Source: CAWAYH01 sp963786195
Lineage (GTDB): Bacteria; Acidobacteriota; Vicinamibacteria; Vicinamibacterales; 2-12-FULL-66-21
Direction: 5' to 3'
Length of the DNA stretch: 64,000 bases
Assembly (NCBI GenBank): GCA_963786195.1
Contig: CAWAYH010000010.1
Location: 62,001 to 126,000, forward strand
Below, piece by piece: positions 7,467 through 17,473 of the stretch. The first letter of the stretch is position 1, and every line of letters starts with the position of its first letter. The translations under genes and the position numbers were made by a program. The notes under the pieces were generated by a model that was not told the DNA's origin, did not search any database, and was given only the letters and a program-made list of their open reading frames with translations.

Positions 7467-8867
7467 TTAATCGATGGCTTTTAGTGCGAGCTGGAGGTAC
7501 GCGTGCTCATCGCGCGGGAACGCCACCGGGTAGATGCCTGTATAGCAGGACGTGCAGTACGACCTCTGCTCAGTACCCACGGCCTGACGCATTCCGTCGA
7601 GGCTGAGGTACGCGAGGCTGTCGGCTTCGACGTACTTTCGAATCTCTTCGATCGTGTGCGTCGCGCCGATCAATTCCGTCCGGCTCGGCGTATCGACACC
7701 ATAGAAGCAGGGAGAGACCGTGGGTGGACAACTGATCCGGAGGTGCACTTCCTTCGCCCCGGCTGCCTTGACCATCTTGACGATCTTGCGGCTCGTCGTG
7801 CCGCGCACGATCGAGTCGTCCAGCAGGACGACGCGACGGTTCTCGAGGATGCTGCGGACGGGATTCAGCTTCACCTTGATGCTGAAGTGCCGGATCGATT
7901 GCTGCGGCTGAATGAACGTACGGCCGATGTAGTGATTCCTGATGAGGCCCATCTTCATCGGCAGCCCCGCCGCCTCGGCGAACCCGATCGCGGCGCACAC
8001 GCCCGAGTCGGGGATCGGGACGACGACGTCGGCGTCGGCGGGCGCTTCGCGCGCGAGGATCTTGCCGAGATCCGTCCGGACCTCGTTCACGCTCCGGCCG
8101 AACACGTAGCTGTCCGGCCGAGCAAAGTAGACGTGCTCGAAGACGCAGTGCGACAGGGGCTGTGGGGGGAAGGGCTTGATGGACCGCAGGCCGCCGTCGC
8201 TGATCACGAGGAGCTCACCCGGTTCGACGTCCCTGACGTACGTCGCGCCGATCAGATCGAGCGCGCAGGTTTCCGAGCAGACAATCCACGCATCGCCGAG
8301 GCGTCCCAGCGCCAGCGGCCTGAACCCGTGCGGATCCCGGGCCGCGATCAGGCGGTTCTTCGTGAGCAGCGCGACCGAGTAGGCGCCGCGGACCTGCGAG
8401 ATCGAATCGACGACCGCGTCCTCGACCGTCGCGGCCCTGGAGCGCGCGTAGAGGTGCAGGATGACCTCGGTGTCGCTGCCCGTCTGAAAGATGGATCCGC
8501 TGCGCACGAGGTCATCGCGCAGCTCGCGGGCGTTCACCAGGTTGCCGTTGTGCGCCACGGCAATCTGCCCGTGGGCACAGTCGATCAGAAATGGCTGCGC
8601 GTTCTCGAGCTTGCTCTCGCCCGCGGTCGAGTACCGCGTGTGACCGACCGCGAGGTGCCCCGGGAGCTTGTCCAGCGTCGGCTGGTCGAACGCCTCCGCC
8701 ACGTGGCCCATCGCGCGGGAGACGCGCATCTTCTCGCCGTCGGCCGTGACGATGCCGGCGCTTTCCTGACCTCGATGCTGCAGCGCGTACAGACCGAGGT
8801 AGGTCAGGTTGGCCGCTTCGGGATGGCCAAAGATGCCGAACACGCCGCACTCGTCTTTGAATGGCAT
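7467..8867 (-). CDS. purF: Amidophosphoribosyltransferase (Fe-S, propeptide type)
   Basis: Commits PRPP to purine synthesis by transferring ammonia from glutamine. From ATG 8867 (466 residues) the first residues are MPFKDE then CGVFGIFGHPEAAN. Cleavage of a six-residue propeptide would expose the catalytic N-terminal cysteine. The PRPP loop VVLLDDSIVRGTTSRKIV is intact. Cysteines in SHCVFEH, VSPCFYG and YCTSCYTG match the four ligands of the oxygen-sensitive 4Fe-4S cluster of Bacillus-type enzymes. The frame is open to 8924, but that extension is Arg-rich and unlike the family. The stop lies 17 bp before the HEAT ATG. Confidence 0.95.
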   Translation of the reverse strand: MPFKDECGVFGIFGHPEAANLTYLGLYALQHRGQESAGIVTADGEKMRVSRAMGHVAEAFDQPTLDKLPGHLAVGHTRYSTAGESKLENAQPFLIDCAHGQIAVAHNGNLVNARELRDDLVRSGSIFQTGSDTEVILHLYARSRAATVEDAVVDSISQVRGAYSVALLTKNRLIAARDPHGFRPLALGRLGDAWIVCSETCALDLIGATYVRDVEPGELLVISDGGLRSIKPFPPQPLSHCVFEHVYFARPDSYVFGRSVNEVRTDLGKILAREAPADADVVVPIPDSGVCAAIGFAEAAGLPMKMGLIRNHYIGRTFIQPQQSIRHFSIKVKLNPVRSILENRRVVLLDDSIVRGTTSRKIVKMVKAAGAKEVHLRISCPPTVSPCFYGVDTPSRTELIGATHTIEEIRKYVEADSLAYLSLDGMRQAVGTEQRSYCTSCYTGIYPVAFPRDEHAYLQLALKAID

Positions 8868-8957
8868 TCGCTCGCGCCCTTGGCGCTCGCCTTTCTTGCC
8901 GCGTCTGCGGACACCTTGCGGCAACCGTCACTGCATTCGCTCGAGCTCAATCCAATT

Positions 8958-11189
8958 CTACGCTGCCCGTCCGGCGAAGTAACGGGCGAGCGCGTTCGAC
9001 CACATCTGTTCAGCTTCCGCGACGGTGCAATCGAGCGCGATGCGTCCGTCAACCGAGACGGCGATCCGCGAGCCGCCGGTCCGTCCGATTCTCGACGCGG
9101 GCACGCCGGCCTCGGCCGCGGCCCGAAGCAACGCCGTCACGTTCTCCGGTTGGACCGAGACGACCGCGCGCGAGGCCGATTCGCTGAAGAGCGCCGAGTC
9201 GAGCCCCGCCACGTCCACCTCGCAGCCGATGCCACCCGTATCGAACGCGCATTCGGCCAGCGTCACGGCGAGACCGCCGTCGGAACAGTCGTGCGCAGAC
9301 TGCAGCCAGCCGCTCGCTGCCGCGCGGGTCAGGAGGCCTATCAACGCGCGCTCGCGGTCGAGATCGAGTCGAGGCGGCTGCCCCGTGACGAGCCCGTGCA
9401 CGACCTTCAGGTACTCGCTCCCGCCGAGCTCGGCGAAGTCTTCGCCCAGCAGGACGATATCCGAGCCCGCCTGCTTGAACGTGCGGGACACGACGCGCGA
9501 AGCATCCTCGATCAGCCCCACGACCCCGATGATCGGCGTCGGGTAGATCGCCTGCCCGTCAGTCTCGTTGTAGAGGCTGACGTTCCCGCCGGTAATCGGA
9601 ATCTCGAGGGCCCCGCACGCATCGGCGATCCCCTCGACCGCCTCCACGAACTGCCACATGATTTCGGGACGCTCGGGGTTGCCGAAGTTGAGGCAGTTGG
9701 TGGCGCCGATCGGCACGCCGCCCGCGCACGCCACGTTGCGCGCGGCCTCGGCGACCGCGAGCATCGCCCCGCGGCGCGGGTCCAGATAGCAGTACCGGCC
9801 GTTGCCGTCCGTCGAGATCGCCAGCGCGCGGGTCGTGCCCTTGACGCGGATGACCGCCGCGCCCATGCCCGCGAGGAGCAGCGTGTTCGTCCGCACCATG
9901 TGGTCGTACTGACGGTAGACCCAGCGCTTGCTGGCAACGGTCGGAGAGGCGAGCAGCGCAAGGAACGCATCTTTCGCCGAAGGCCCGGACGCGAATACCG
10001 ACGCATCCAGCGTCGCGACATCATCGAGATAGCCGGGCCGGGCCGTCGGCCGATCGTAGACGGGCGCCTCATCGACCAGCGCGCCGTTCGGGATCTCGGC
10101 CACGACGCGCCCGTGGTCCTTGACCCTGAGCAGGCCGTCGCCGGTGACGTGTCCGATGTGCACGGCGTGCAGGTCCCACTTGTCGAAGATCGTCTCGACC
10201 TCGGGTTGACGTCCGGCTTTGACGACGAGCAGCATCCGTTCCTGTGACTCGGAGAGCATGATCTCGTAGGGCGTCATGCCGGTCTCGCGTTGCGGCACGT
10301 GCTGGACGTCGATCTCGATCCCGCTCCCGCCGCGCGCCCCCATCTCACACGTCGAACATGTCAGCCCGGCGGCACCCATATCCTGGACGCCGACGAGCGC
10401 GTCGGTGCGCATCAGCTTCGAGACAGGCCTCGAGCAGCAGCTTCTCCATGAACGGATCGCCGACCTGGACGGCCGGGCGCTTCTCGGCCGAGCTCTCGTC
10501 GAACTCCGCCGACGCCATCGTGGCGCCGTGAATACCGTCGCGCCCTGTCTTCGCGCCGACGTAGTAGACCGGATTCCCGATGCCCGAGGCGCGCCCCTTC
10601 ACGAGCGCATCCGCTTTCGCGATGCCCAGGCACAGCACGTTCACGAGCGGGTTACCCAGTACGGCGCCTCGAACGCGATCTCGCCGCCCACGGTCGGAAT
10701 GCCGATGCTGTTGCCGTACCCGGCGATGCCGGCCACGACGCTTTCCACGAGCCGCTTCGTGCGCGCGCCGTCAGGACCGGTCATGCTCGTCATGGGACCG
10801 AACCGCAGCGAGTTGAGCAGCGCCACCGGGCGGGCGCCCATCGTGAAGATGTCGCGGATGATGCCGCCGACGCCCGTCGCGGCCCCCTGGTACGGCTCGA
10901 TGAACGAGGGATGGTTGTGCGATTCGATCTTGAAGACGGCGGCGAGACCATCACCGATATCGACGGCACCGGCGTTCTCCCCGGGCCCCTGCAGCACCCG
11001 GGAACCGCGCGTCGGCAGCTTCTTCAGGTGGATGCGCGAGCTCTTGTAGCTGCAGTGCTCGGACCACATCACGGAGAAGATGCCCAGCTCCGTATCGGTC
11101 GGCTCGCGCCCCAGCGTCTGGACGATCCGGGAGTATTCGTCGGGTTTCAGGCCGTGGCGCTCGAGGACCGCCTGGTCGATCCGGCTCAT
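8958..11189 (-). CDS. purL: Phosphoribosylformylglycinamidine synthase II, small PurL (two compensating frameshifts)
   Basis: The synthetase subunit of the PurS-PurQ-PurL complex, step 4. Three reading segments join into one 743-residue protein, the normal size of small PurL. From 11189 the first carries SVMWSEHCSYKSS and FKIESHNHPSFIEPYQGAATG, up to EAPYW. After one missing base near 10650 comes NPLVNVLCLGIAKADAL up to LLLEACLE. After one extra base near 10420 comes LMRTDALVGVQDMGAAGLTC, running to 8958. The two indels cancel, and all ATP-grasp-like PurM-fold motifs are present, including GGNVSLYNET and SAHDCSDGGLAV. The start ATG overlaps the purQ stop by 4 bp. Read literally it would be broken; an assembly error is far more likely. 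Confidence 0.92.
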
Positions 11190-11908
11190 GACGCCCGTCC
11201 GCGCGCGAGCGCACCCTGGCCGGCAAGAGCGCTCACCACCGACTCGAACAGCACCAGGCCGTCGGCACTGCCGAGCGCAGATTCACACGCGCGCTCGGGA
11301 TGCGGCATCAGGCCCAGGATGTTGCGGGACTCGTTGCAGATGCCCGCGATGTTGTCGAGCGCGCCGTTGGGGTTCGCCGCGTCCGTCACTTGACCGTCCG
11401 CATCGCAGTAGCGGAACACGATGCGGCCAGACGACTCGAGATCGCGAATCACCCCCGGGTCGGCGTAGTAGTTGCCTTCGCCGTGCGCGATCGGAATCTT
11501 CAGGACCTGGCCGCGCGCCGCGCGCTGTGTGAACGGCGTATCCGTCTGCTCGACGCGGACCCGGACGTGCTCGCAATGGAACTTGAGATCGCGATTGCGC
11601 AGCATGGCGCCCGGCAGCAGACCCGCTTCGAGCAGGATCTGGAAGCCGTTGCAGATGCCCAGCACGGGCCCTCCGTGCCGCGCGAATTCGGAGACCTGCG
11701 TCATGACCGGCGAAAACCGTGCGATCGCTCCGGTGCGCAGGTAGTCACCGTGTGAGAAGCCGCCCGGCAGGATGACGACATCGGCGCCCTTCAGGCTCGT
11801 TTCCTTGTGCCAGATGAACTCTGCGTCCTGCCCGAGTACGTGCTTGGCGGCGTGGTAGGCGTCGTGATCGCAGTTGGAGCCGGGAAACACGATGATGGCG
11901 AACGTCAT
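11186..11908 (-). CDS. purQ: Phosphoribosylformylglycinamidine synthase I (glutaminase)
   Basis: A class I glutamine amidotransferase that supplies ammonia to PurL. The family start MTFAIIVFPGSNCDHD sets ATG 11908, although an ATG at 11914 adds two residues. ILPGGFSHGDYLR and the nucleophile elbow VLGICNGFQILLEAG carry the catalytic cysteine; LGLMPHPERA supplies the His and Glu of the triad. At 240 residues it is of normal length. The gap to purS is 11 bp and the stop overlaps purL, so the three complex subunits are coupled and can be made in fixed ratio. Confidence 0.96.
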   Translation of the reverse strand: MTFAIIVFPGSNCDHDAYHAAKHVLGQDAEFIWHKETSLKGADVVILPGGFSHGDYLRTGAIARFSPVMTQVSEFARHGGPVLGICNGFQILLEAGLLPGAMLRNRDLKFHCEHVRVRVEQTDTPFTQRAARGQVLKIPIAHGEGNYYADPGVIRDLESSGRIVFRYCDADGQVTDAANPNGALDNIAGICNESRNILGLMPHPERACESALGSADGLVLFESVVSALAGQGALARGRAS

Positions 11909-11919
11909 AGGCATCTCAG

Positions 11920-12162
11920 CTACTGATCCACTTCAATCCGGTAACTCTCGATGACTGGGTTGGCCAGCAGCTTGTCGGCCACTTCGGCCGCCAGCGCTCG
12001 TGCCTGATCGGGTGACGTCGAGCTGACCTCCAGCTCGAAGTATTTGCCCTGCCGGACGTCGCCGACGCCGTCGTAGCCCATCGAATGCAGCGCGTCGGCA
12101 ATGGTTTGCCCCTGCGGGTCGAACACCGACGGCTTGAGCGTGACAAAGACCTTAGCTTTCAC
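11920..12162 (-). CDS. purS: PurS subunit of FGAM synthase
   Basis: 80 residues. It starts with a GTG at 12162 preceded by GAGGTGG, and the reading MKAKVFVTLKPSVFDPQG is the canonical PurS beginning. Conserved GYDGVGDVRQGKYFEL and the C-terminal NPVIESYRIEVD are present. PurS dimers bridge PurQ to the small PurL and are needed for ammonia channelling. The start overlaps the purB 3' end by 11 bp. Confidence 0.95.
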   Translation of the reverse strand: MKAKVFVTLKPSVFDPQGQTIADALHSMGYDGVGDVRQGKYFELEVSSTSPDQARALAAEVADKLLANPVIESYRIEVDQ

Positions 12163-13540
12163 GAACCACCTCGGGCAGGCCCACGGGCTTCAGACCCGGG
12201 GCATCTGTTACGTCACCGCGTGTCCCCGCCGCAGAATCGGCCCCGCCCGGCCCGAAGACCCGCTCGAAGATCGCGTCCACGTTGCGCAATTGCTCATCGA
12301 GATTGAAGGCCCGCTCGACGTCCGCGCGGCTCAGCACGGCCATGAGATCGGCGTCAGCCAGCAGCAGTCCTCTGAAATCCTTCTTCTCGTGGAACGCGCG
12401 CATGGCATTTCGCTGCACCCACTCGTACGCTTGCTCCCGTGAGACGCCGCGGCGCGCCAGCTCGAGCAGCACGGTGCCCGAGAACACGACGCCGTGCGAT
12501 CGCTCCAGGTTCTCCCGCATCCGCTCCGGGTACACCACCATGCCGCGCACGATGCGGGTAAAGCGACGGAGCATGTGATCCAGTGCGATGAAGCTGTCAG
12601 GAAGGATCACGCGCTCGACCGAGGAGTGGGAGATGTCGCGTTCGTGCCAGAGCGCGACGTTCTCGAGCGCCGCCATCGCGTTGGCGCGAATGAGCCGGGC
12701 CAGGCCGGTCACCTGCTCGCAGCCAATCGGATTGCGCTTGTGCGGCATCGCCGACGAGCCCTTCTGGCCCTTCCCGAACGGCTCCTCGAGCTCGCCGATT
12801 TCCGTTTTCTGCAGCCCGCGAATCTCGAGCGCGAATTTCTCGAGCGAGGCCGCCGTGATCGCCATGGCCGTGAGCAACTCGGCGTGCCGATCGCGCTGGA
12901 TCACCTGTGACGACACGGGGGCGGGTTGCAGGCCGAGGCGCTCGCACACCCGCGCTTCAATCTCCGGGTCGAGGTGCGCGAACATGCCGACAGCCCCGGA
13001 CAGCTTCCCGACGGCCACGACGTCGCGCGCGCGCAGCATGCGATCGAGGTCGCGCTGCAGCTCGGCGTACCACAAGGCAAGCTTGACGCCGAGCGTCATC
13101 GGCTCGGCGTGCACGCCGTGCGTCCGGCCGACCATCGGCGTTCGACGATGTTCCTGCGCGCGCTGGCGGACGGCATCCATCAGCCCCGCGATGCCCTTGA
13201 CGATCAGGTCGCACGCCTGCCGCATCTGGAGCGCCTGCGCCGTGTCCAGCACGTCCGAAGACGTGAGGCCGAAATGCAGCCACCGCGCCGCGGGACCGAC
13301 CTTCTCCGCGACTGCCGTCGTAAACGCAATCACATCGTGCTGCGTCGTCTGCTCAATCTCCTCGATGCGGTCGGCCTCGAACGCCCCCCGGGCCCGAAGC
13401 TCGCGCGCCGCATCGGCCGGGATGATCCCCGCGTCCGCCATGGCATCAGCCGCCGCCAGCTCCACCTCCAGCCACGTCTCGTAGCGGCGCTGGTCGCTCC
13501 AGATGGCGCCCATGTCTGGATGTGTGTACCGCTTGATCAT
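12152..13540 (-). CDS. purB: Adenylosuccinate lyase
   Basis: Cleaves SAICAR and adenylosuccinate, releasing fumarate (two steps of purine synthesis). 462 residues; the start MIKRYTHPDMGAIWSDQRRY is typical of the Bacillus/Thermotoga type. The catalytic histidine region GRTHGVHAEP and the fumarase/aspartase signature SSAMPHKRNP at about residue 265 are intact. The C-terminal 25 residues (GTRGDVTDAPGLKPVG) are poorly conserved and overlap purS. It heads the purS-Q-L-F-HEAT-M-N run. A 72-bp repeat-filled gap separates it from the M16 protease gene upstream, so it may share that promoter. Confidence 0.95.
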   Translation of the reverse strand: MIKRYTHPDMGAIWSDQRRYETWLEVELAAADAMADAGIIPADAARELRARGAFEADRIEEIEQTTQHDVIAFTTAVAEKVGPAARWLHFGLTSSDVLDTAQALQMRQACDLIVKGIAGLMDAVRQRAQEHRRTPMVGRTHGVHAEPMTLGVKLALWYAELQRDLDRMLRARDVVAVGKLSGAVGMFAHLDPEIEARVCERLGLQPAPVSSQVIQRDRHAELLTAMAITAASLEKFALEIRGLQKTEIGELEEPFGKGQKGSSAMPHKRNPIGCEQVTGLARLIRANAMAALENVALWHERDISHSSVERVILPDSFIALDHMLRRFTRIVRGMVVYPERMRENLERSHGVVFSGTVLLELARRGVSREQAYEWVQRNAMRAFHEKKDFRGLLLADADLMAVLSRADVERAFNLDEQLRNVDAIFERVFGPGGADSAAGTRGDVTDAPGLKPVGLPEVVRES

Positions 13541-13612
13541 CCGTGTTATCCGTGCTGTCCGCGGCTCCCTGTTATCCGTGCTATCCGTGTTGTCCGCGGC
13601 CGTTGTCCGTGG
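13541..13612 (-). repeat. CCRCGGACAACACGG intercistronic repeat, copy 1
   Basis: Read on the coding strand, the whole gap between the M16 stop (TAG) and the purB ATG consists of imperfect units such as CCACGGACAAC, CGCGGACAACACGGATAG and CACGGATAACACGGAT. The first unit begins directly at the stop codon. Related copies occur at 21495-21540 and 56914-56942 in the same position and polarity relative to transcription. Confidence 0.7.
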
Positions 13613-14869
13613 CTAGTCCAGGTTCAGCCGCTCCCGCGGCAGCTTCGGCGCAATCGGACCGAGCGTGGTCGCCGCCAGCGACCCGTTCGCGAACAGATCG
13701 CACGCGACACGCTGGAGGTCCTCCGTCGAGACGCGCTGGACGCCGGCCAGCGTTTCGTCGAGGCCGAAGTGCCGGTCGAAGTAGATCTCCTGGCGCGCCA
13801 GATGCGACATCCGGCTCGCCGTGTTCTCGAGGCTCAGCATCAGGCTGCCCTTGAGATGATCCTTGGCGCGTTTCAGCTCCGTGCCCAGCACAGGCGTGCG
13901 TTTCAGCCCGCGCAGCTCCTCGACGCACAGATCGATGACCTGCTCGACCGCATCGTTCGCGCAGCCGGCGTAGATGGTGATGTTGCCGGCATCACGATAC
14001 GCGCTCAGGCCGCTGAACACCGAATAGGCCAGCCCGCGCTTCTCCCGCACGTTCTGAAACAGACGGGAGCTCATCGAGCCGCCGAGGAGCGAGTTGAGGA
14101 TATAGCTCACGTAGCGATCCTCATGGCTCTGAGGATAACTGTTCGTGCCCAGACAGAGGTGGCTCTGCTCGAGCTCCTTCGTGCGGGCGATCACCTGCGG
14201 CACGACGGTCGGCGGACCCTGCGAAAATCGATCGGCCTCCGTCGGGAGCGCCGAGAACGCGCCGCCGATGAGATCCCGGACCCGCGCGTGTTCCAGATTG
14301 CCAGCCGCCGAAACGATCATGTTCGGCGCCGCATACGAGCCGCCGAAATACTGCCGGAGCGTGGACGCCTTCAGGGCCTCGACCGTTTCCTTGGAGCCCA
14401 GGATCGGCCGGCCAAGCGGGTGCCCCTCCCAGAAATGCTGCGTGAAGAGCTCGTGGACCAGATCGTCCGGCGTATCCTCGACCATCTTGATTTCTTCGAG
14501 GATGACTTTCTTCTCGCGCTCGATCTCTTCTTCCGCGAATCGCGGGTGCAGCACGATGTCCGAGAGCAGCTCGACGGCGAGCGGCAGGTGCTCGTCGAGC
14601 ACCTTGATGTAGTAGCAGGCGTACTCCTTCGCGGTGAACGCGTCGAGCTGACCGCCGATCGAATCGATCGCCTGCGCGATGTCCTCGGCCGATCGCGAGT
14701 GCGTGCCTTTGAACAGCATGTGCTCGACGAAGTGCGCGATACCGCTGCGATCGTCAGTCTCGTGCCGCGATCCGCGCATCAGCCACACGCCGATCGTCAC
14801 GGATCGGACCTGTGGCATCGCCTCGGTGACGAGACGGAGACCGGTATCCAGTACTTCGCGAACTATCAT
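13613..14869 (-). CDS. M16 (pitrilysin/processing-peptidase-like) zinc protease
   Basis: 418 residues from ATG 14869 (MIVREVLDTGLRLVTEAMPQ). The inverted zinc motif HFVEH is at residues 46-50, with the downstream ligand Glu in EEIEREKKVILEEI at about 118. The R/Y-containing LREKRGLAYSVFSGLSAYRD segment of the C-terminal half completes the active fold. Length and layout match the single-chain M16B proteins often called mpp or PqqL-like, which degrade small peptides. No signal peptide is seen, so it is probably cytoplasmic. It is co-directional with purB. The frame extends to 14941, but homology starts at 14869. Confidence 0.88.
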   Translation of the reverse strand: MIVREVLDTGLRLVTEAMPQVRSVTIGVWLMRGSRHETDDRSGIAHFVEHMLFKGTHSRSAEDIAQAIDSIGGQLDAFTAKEYACYYIKVLDEHLPLAVELLSDIVLHPRFAEEEIEREKKVILEEIKMVEDTPDDLVHELFTQHFWEGHPLGRPILGSKETVEALKASTLRQYFGGSYAAPNMIVSAAGNLEHARVRDLIGGAFSALPTEADRFSQGPPTVVPQVIARTKELEQSHLCLGTNSYPQSHEDRYVSYILNSLLGGSMSSRLFQNVREKRGLAYSVFSGLSAYRDAGNITIYAGCANDAVEQVIDLCVEELRGLKRTPVLGTELKRAKDHLKGSLMLSLENTASRMSHLARQEIYFDRHFGLDETLAGVQRVSTEDLQRVACDLFANGSLAATTLGPIAPKLPRERLNLD

Positions 14870-15072
14870 GTGTTTTCTGGGTTGCCGCGGGCGCGTGTTC
14901 GGGACCGTGGGCCCCACTCCCACGGTTGTCGCATCGCGCATCCGCGCTCAGCGCCGACTCAAGGCCTCTTCACGCCAGCAAGTGCTTGCAGCGTAGGGAT
15001 TTAGCTGACTTGCTCGAAAGCGAAATAATACCACGCCGGCGGCACGGCGTTCAAGGCTCATCGGCGAGGAGC

Positions 15073-15088
15073 GCCATTGTACAATGGC
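15073..15088. promoter_or_regulatory. 16-bp perfect palindrome containing a TACAAT -10 box
   Basis: GCCATTGTACAATGGC is self-complementary and contains TACAAT (15080-15085) on both strands, so it could drive divergent transcription of rlmN (ATG 15120) and the M16 gene (ATG 14869). The remainder of the 250-bp gap 14870-15119 shows no ORF or other clear element. Confidence 0.45.
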
Positions 15089-15119
15089 AGATCTGCCCGT
15101 TTCGATCCGCAGCACGCCG

Positions 15120-16203
15120 ATGTCCACCGACCTTCGTACCGACGTCGCGGAACTGGAACTGGATGAGCTGGAGCAACGGCTCGCGTCAGTCGATGCGCCC
15201 AGATTTCACGGACGCCAGCTCTTCCGATGGGTCCATCGACACGGCGTCACTGACTTCCAGGGAGATGACGGACCTCGGGCGCGAGCTTCGCGCCCGGCTC
15301 GCGCGCGACTTCCGCGTCACGACGCCTGAAGTGGTCCGCCGCGAGCAGTCGTCGGACGGCACGACCAAGTTCCTGCTTCAGCTCGCCGACGGCAACCTCA
15401 TCGAGTCGGTCTTCATCCCGGACACGCCGGCCAACACGTTCTGCCTCTCGACTCAGGTCGGCTGCGCCATGAAGTGCGCGTTCTGCCTGACGGCGCGCAT
15501 GGGCATCGTCCGGAACCTGACAGCGGGCGAGATCGTCGGTCAGGTCCGCGTCCTGGCCCGCGAGCTCGGCATGCTCGACACGCGCTTCAACATCGTGCTG
15601 ATGGGCATGGGCGAACCGCTGCACAACTACGATGCGACGATGAAGGCGCTGAGAATCCTTCACGACGAGCACGGCCTGGCGGTCTCGCCCCGGCGCATCA
15701 CGCTGTCGACGGTCGGCGTACTGCCCGCACTCGAGCGGCTGGCGAGCGAGCCGCTGATGCCCAATCTCGCTATCTCGCTGCACTCCACGACCGAGGATCA
15801 GCGGGACATGCTGGTGCCGATCAACCGGAAATACGGGCTCAAGGAGCTGCTCGACGCGTGTCGGCGGTTCCCGCTCAAGCGCCGCAACCGGATTACGTTC
15901 GAGTACGTGCTGTTGAATGGCGTCAACGACACGCCAGAGGACGCGCGGCGGCTCGTGAAGCTGCTGAACGGCATCAAGGCCAAGGTCAATCTGCTGCCGC
16001 TGAACGAGGCGGCCGGGATCCCGTTCGAGCGGCCGTCAGACGCGCGGGTCGATCGTTTCGCACAGATCCTGGCGGATCATCACGTGACCGTATCGGTTCG
16101 GAAGTCCCGAGGCCGGGACATTCGCGCGGCCTGCGGTCAGCTCATCACGGAATCGGCGCGACAGGCTCCCGGTCAGCGGCTGGCCACGCTGATGCCGTCA
16201 TAA
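15120..16203 (+). CDS. rlmN: Dual-specificity rRNA/tRNA adenine-C2 methyltransferase RlmN (one frameshift)
   Basis: A radical-SAM enzyme that methylates A2503 of 23S rRNA and A37 of some tRNAs. The N-terminal part reads MSTDLRTDVAELELDELEQ to FRWVHRHGVTDFQ. One extra G in the run CCAGGGAG near 15262 then moves coding to EMTDLGRELRARL, which continues to 16203. Corrected length is 360 residues. The CAMKCAFCLTARMG segment holds the CxxxCxxC cluster, and the mechanistic cysteines are present (VSVRKSRGRDIRAACGQL near the end). ATG 15120 is favoured; an upstream ATG at 15084 overlaps the putative -10. The 3' end overlaps convergent mtaB by 59 bp. Confidence 0.92.
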
Positions 16204-17440
16204 CGCCGCTCGCGACGTCCGGATAATCGAGCCTGATCAGCACGCGTTCGTTGCGCCGGAATCCGGGAGCAATCCTCACCTTCAGATAGTTGTCCGTCAC
16301 GACCAGCGTTCCGTCTTCGAGCGTCAGGCCGGGACGGACGGACCCCGCCAGCGCTTCACGGAATCGACGCGAGAGCGACGCGCCTATCGCGCGGAGCTGC
16401 GCGGCGCGATCCCGAATGGTCGTGCCGGGAACCTTGTTGCCCAGAACGGCGGCCCTTGTGCCGGGCCGATCGGAATACGGAAAAACATGCAGGTGGGAAA
16501 GCGGCGAGGCCGGCAGGTAGTCCAGGTTGTGTTGGAAATCGGCGTCCGATTCGCCCGGGAACCCGGCAATCAGGTCCGACCCGATGGACGCATGCGGAAG
16601 GCGATCGACGATGTCATCGACCAGCCGCCTGTAGTAGTCGAGCGAATAGGGCCGCCTCATCAGCGCCAGGATCCGATCGCTCGCGTGCTGGAGCGGCAGA
16701 TGAAAATGCGGCGCGAAGCGCCCGCCGCTGGCGGCCACGCGATCGACGAGCTCCCGCGTACAGTCCATCGGTTCCAGCGAGCTGATTCGCAGCGTGACGT
16801 CCGCGTCCAGTGATTCGAGCGCGGCCAGCAGGTCGCGCAGGGATACGCGGGGATTCAGGTCCCGTCCGTAGGAGCCGAGGTGAACTCCCGTGAGCACGAT
16901 CTCCTTGAATCCCGAGGACGCGATTCGTTCGACCTCGCGAACGACGGAGTCAATCGACAGACTCCGCCCCGGGCCCCGAGTATCTGGAATGATGCAGTAG
17001 CTGCACTGCTCCTCACAGCCGGTCTGGACGCGCAGCGTAAACGCGGTTCGACCCGCGATCCCCGGTTCGGACGGCGCGCCGCAAGCGCCGTCGCCGCCGC
17101 CGAATCGTTCGGCGGTCGTCAGGTCAGCGACCAGATCGCTCTTCGCTGAATTGGGGACAACGCGAATAACGTTTGGCAGCGCCGCCACCTCATCCGGCCT
17201 TCGCGTGGCATAGCATCCGGTCACGACGACGCGAGCCGACGCGTTGCCGCGCGCAATGCGTCTGATCGTCTGCCGCGCGCCCTGGTCGGCGGCAGCCGTC
17301 ACCGAGCACGTATTGACGACGACGAGGTCTGCCTCCGCCGGGCTCGCTTCGACGCCGCCGGCCGCGCGCAGATCTTCTTCGATGCGGAGGGAGTCCGCCT
17401 GATTGACCCGGCAGCCAAACGTGACGATCGCGAACTTCAT
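16145..17440 (-). CDS. mtaB: tRNA t6A37 methylthiotransferase MtaB
   Basis: A radical-SAM methylthiotransferase converting t6A to ms2t6A at position 37 of ANN-decoding tRNAs. 431 residues. N-terminal cluster cysteines lie in TFGCRVNQADS, NTCSVTAAAD and TGCYATRRP; the SAM-cluster motif is GCEEQCSYCIIPDTRG; a short C-terminal TRAM-like domain follows (VRPGLTLEDGTLVVTDNYLKV). The FGCRVN start distinguishes MtaB from MiaB and RimO. It lies 33 bp downstream of purE on the same strand, so a purD-purE-mtaB operon is likely. Confidence 0.92.
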   Translation of the reverse strand: MKFAIVTFGCRVNQADSLRIEEDLRAAGGVEASPAEADLVVVNTCSVTAAADQGARQTIRRIARGNASARVVVTGCYATRRPDEVAALPNVIRVVPNSAKSDLVADLTTAERFGGGDGACGAPSEPGIAGRTAFTLRVQTGCEEQCSYCIIPDTRGPGRSLSIDSVVREVERIASSGFKEIVLTGVHLGSYGRDLNPRVSLRDLLAALESLDADVTLRISSLEPMDCTRELVDRVAASGGRFAPHFHLPLQHASDRILALMRRPYSLDYYRRLVDDIVDRLPHASIGSDLIAGFPGESDADFQHNLDYLPASPLSHLHVFPYSDRPGTRAAVLGNKVPGTTIRDRAAQLRAIGASLSRRFREALAGSVRPGLTLEDGTLVVTDNYLKVRIAPGFRRNERVLIRLDYPDVASGVMTASAWPAADREPVAPIP

Positions 17441-17473
17441 TCCGGCGCTCGGTGGCCCTTCGTTCGTGGCGCC

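Noticed and set aside
7503..10247. A 914-residue plus-strand open frame opposite purF and purL
   Set aside because: Antisense to two unmistakable purine genes; composition is typical of reverse-complement reading in GC-rich DNA.
10345..10655. Programmed frameshifting in purL
   Set aside because: No slippery heptamer or downstream pseudoknot was apparent, and ten other breaks in unrelated genes point to sequence error.
12926..15004. A 692-residue plus-strand open frame opposite purB and the M16 protease
   Set aside because: Same shadow effect; it crosses the intercistronic repeat and has no family features.
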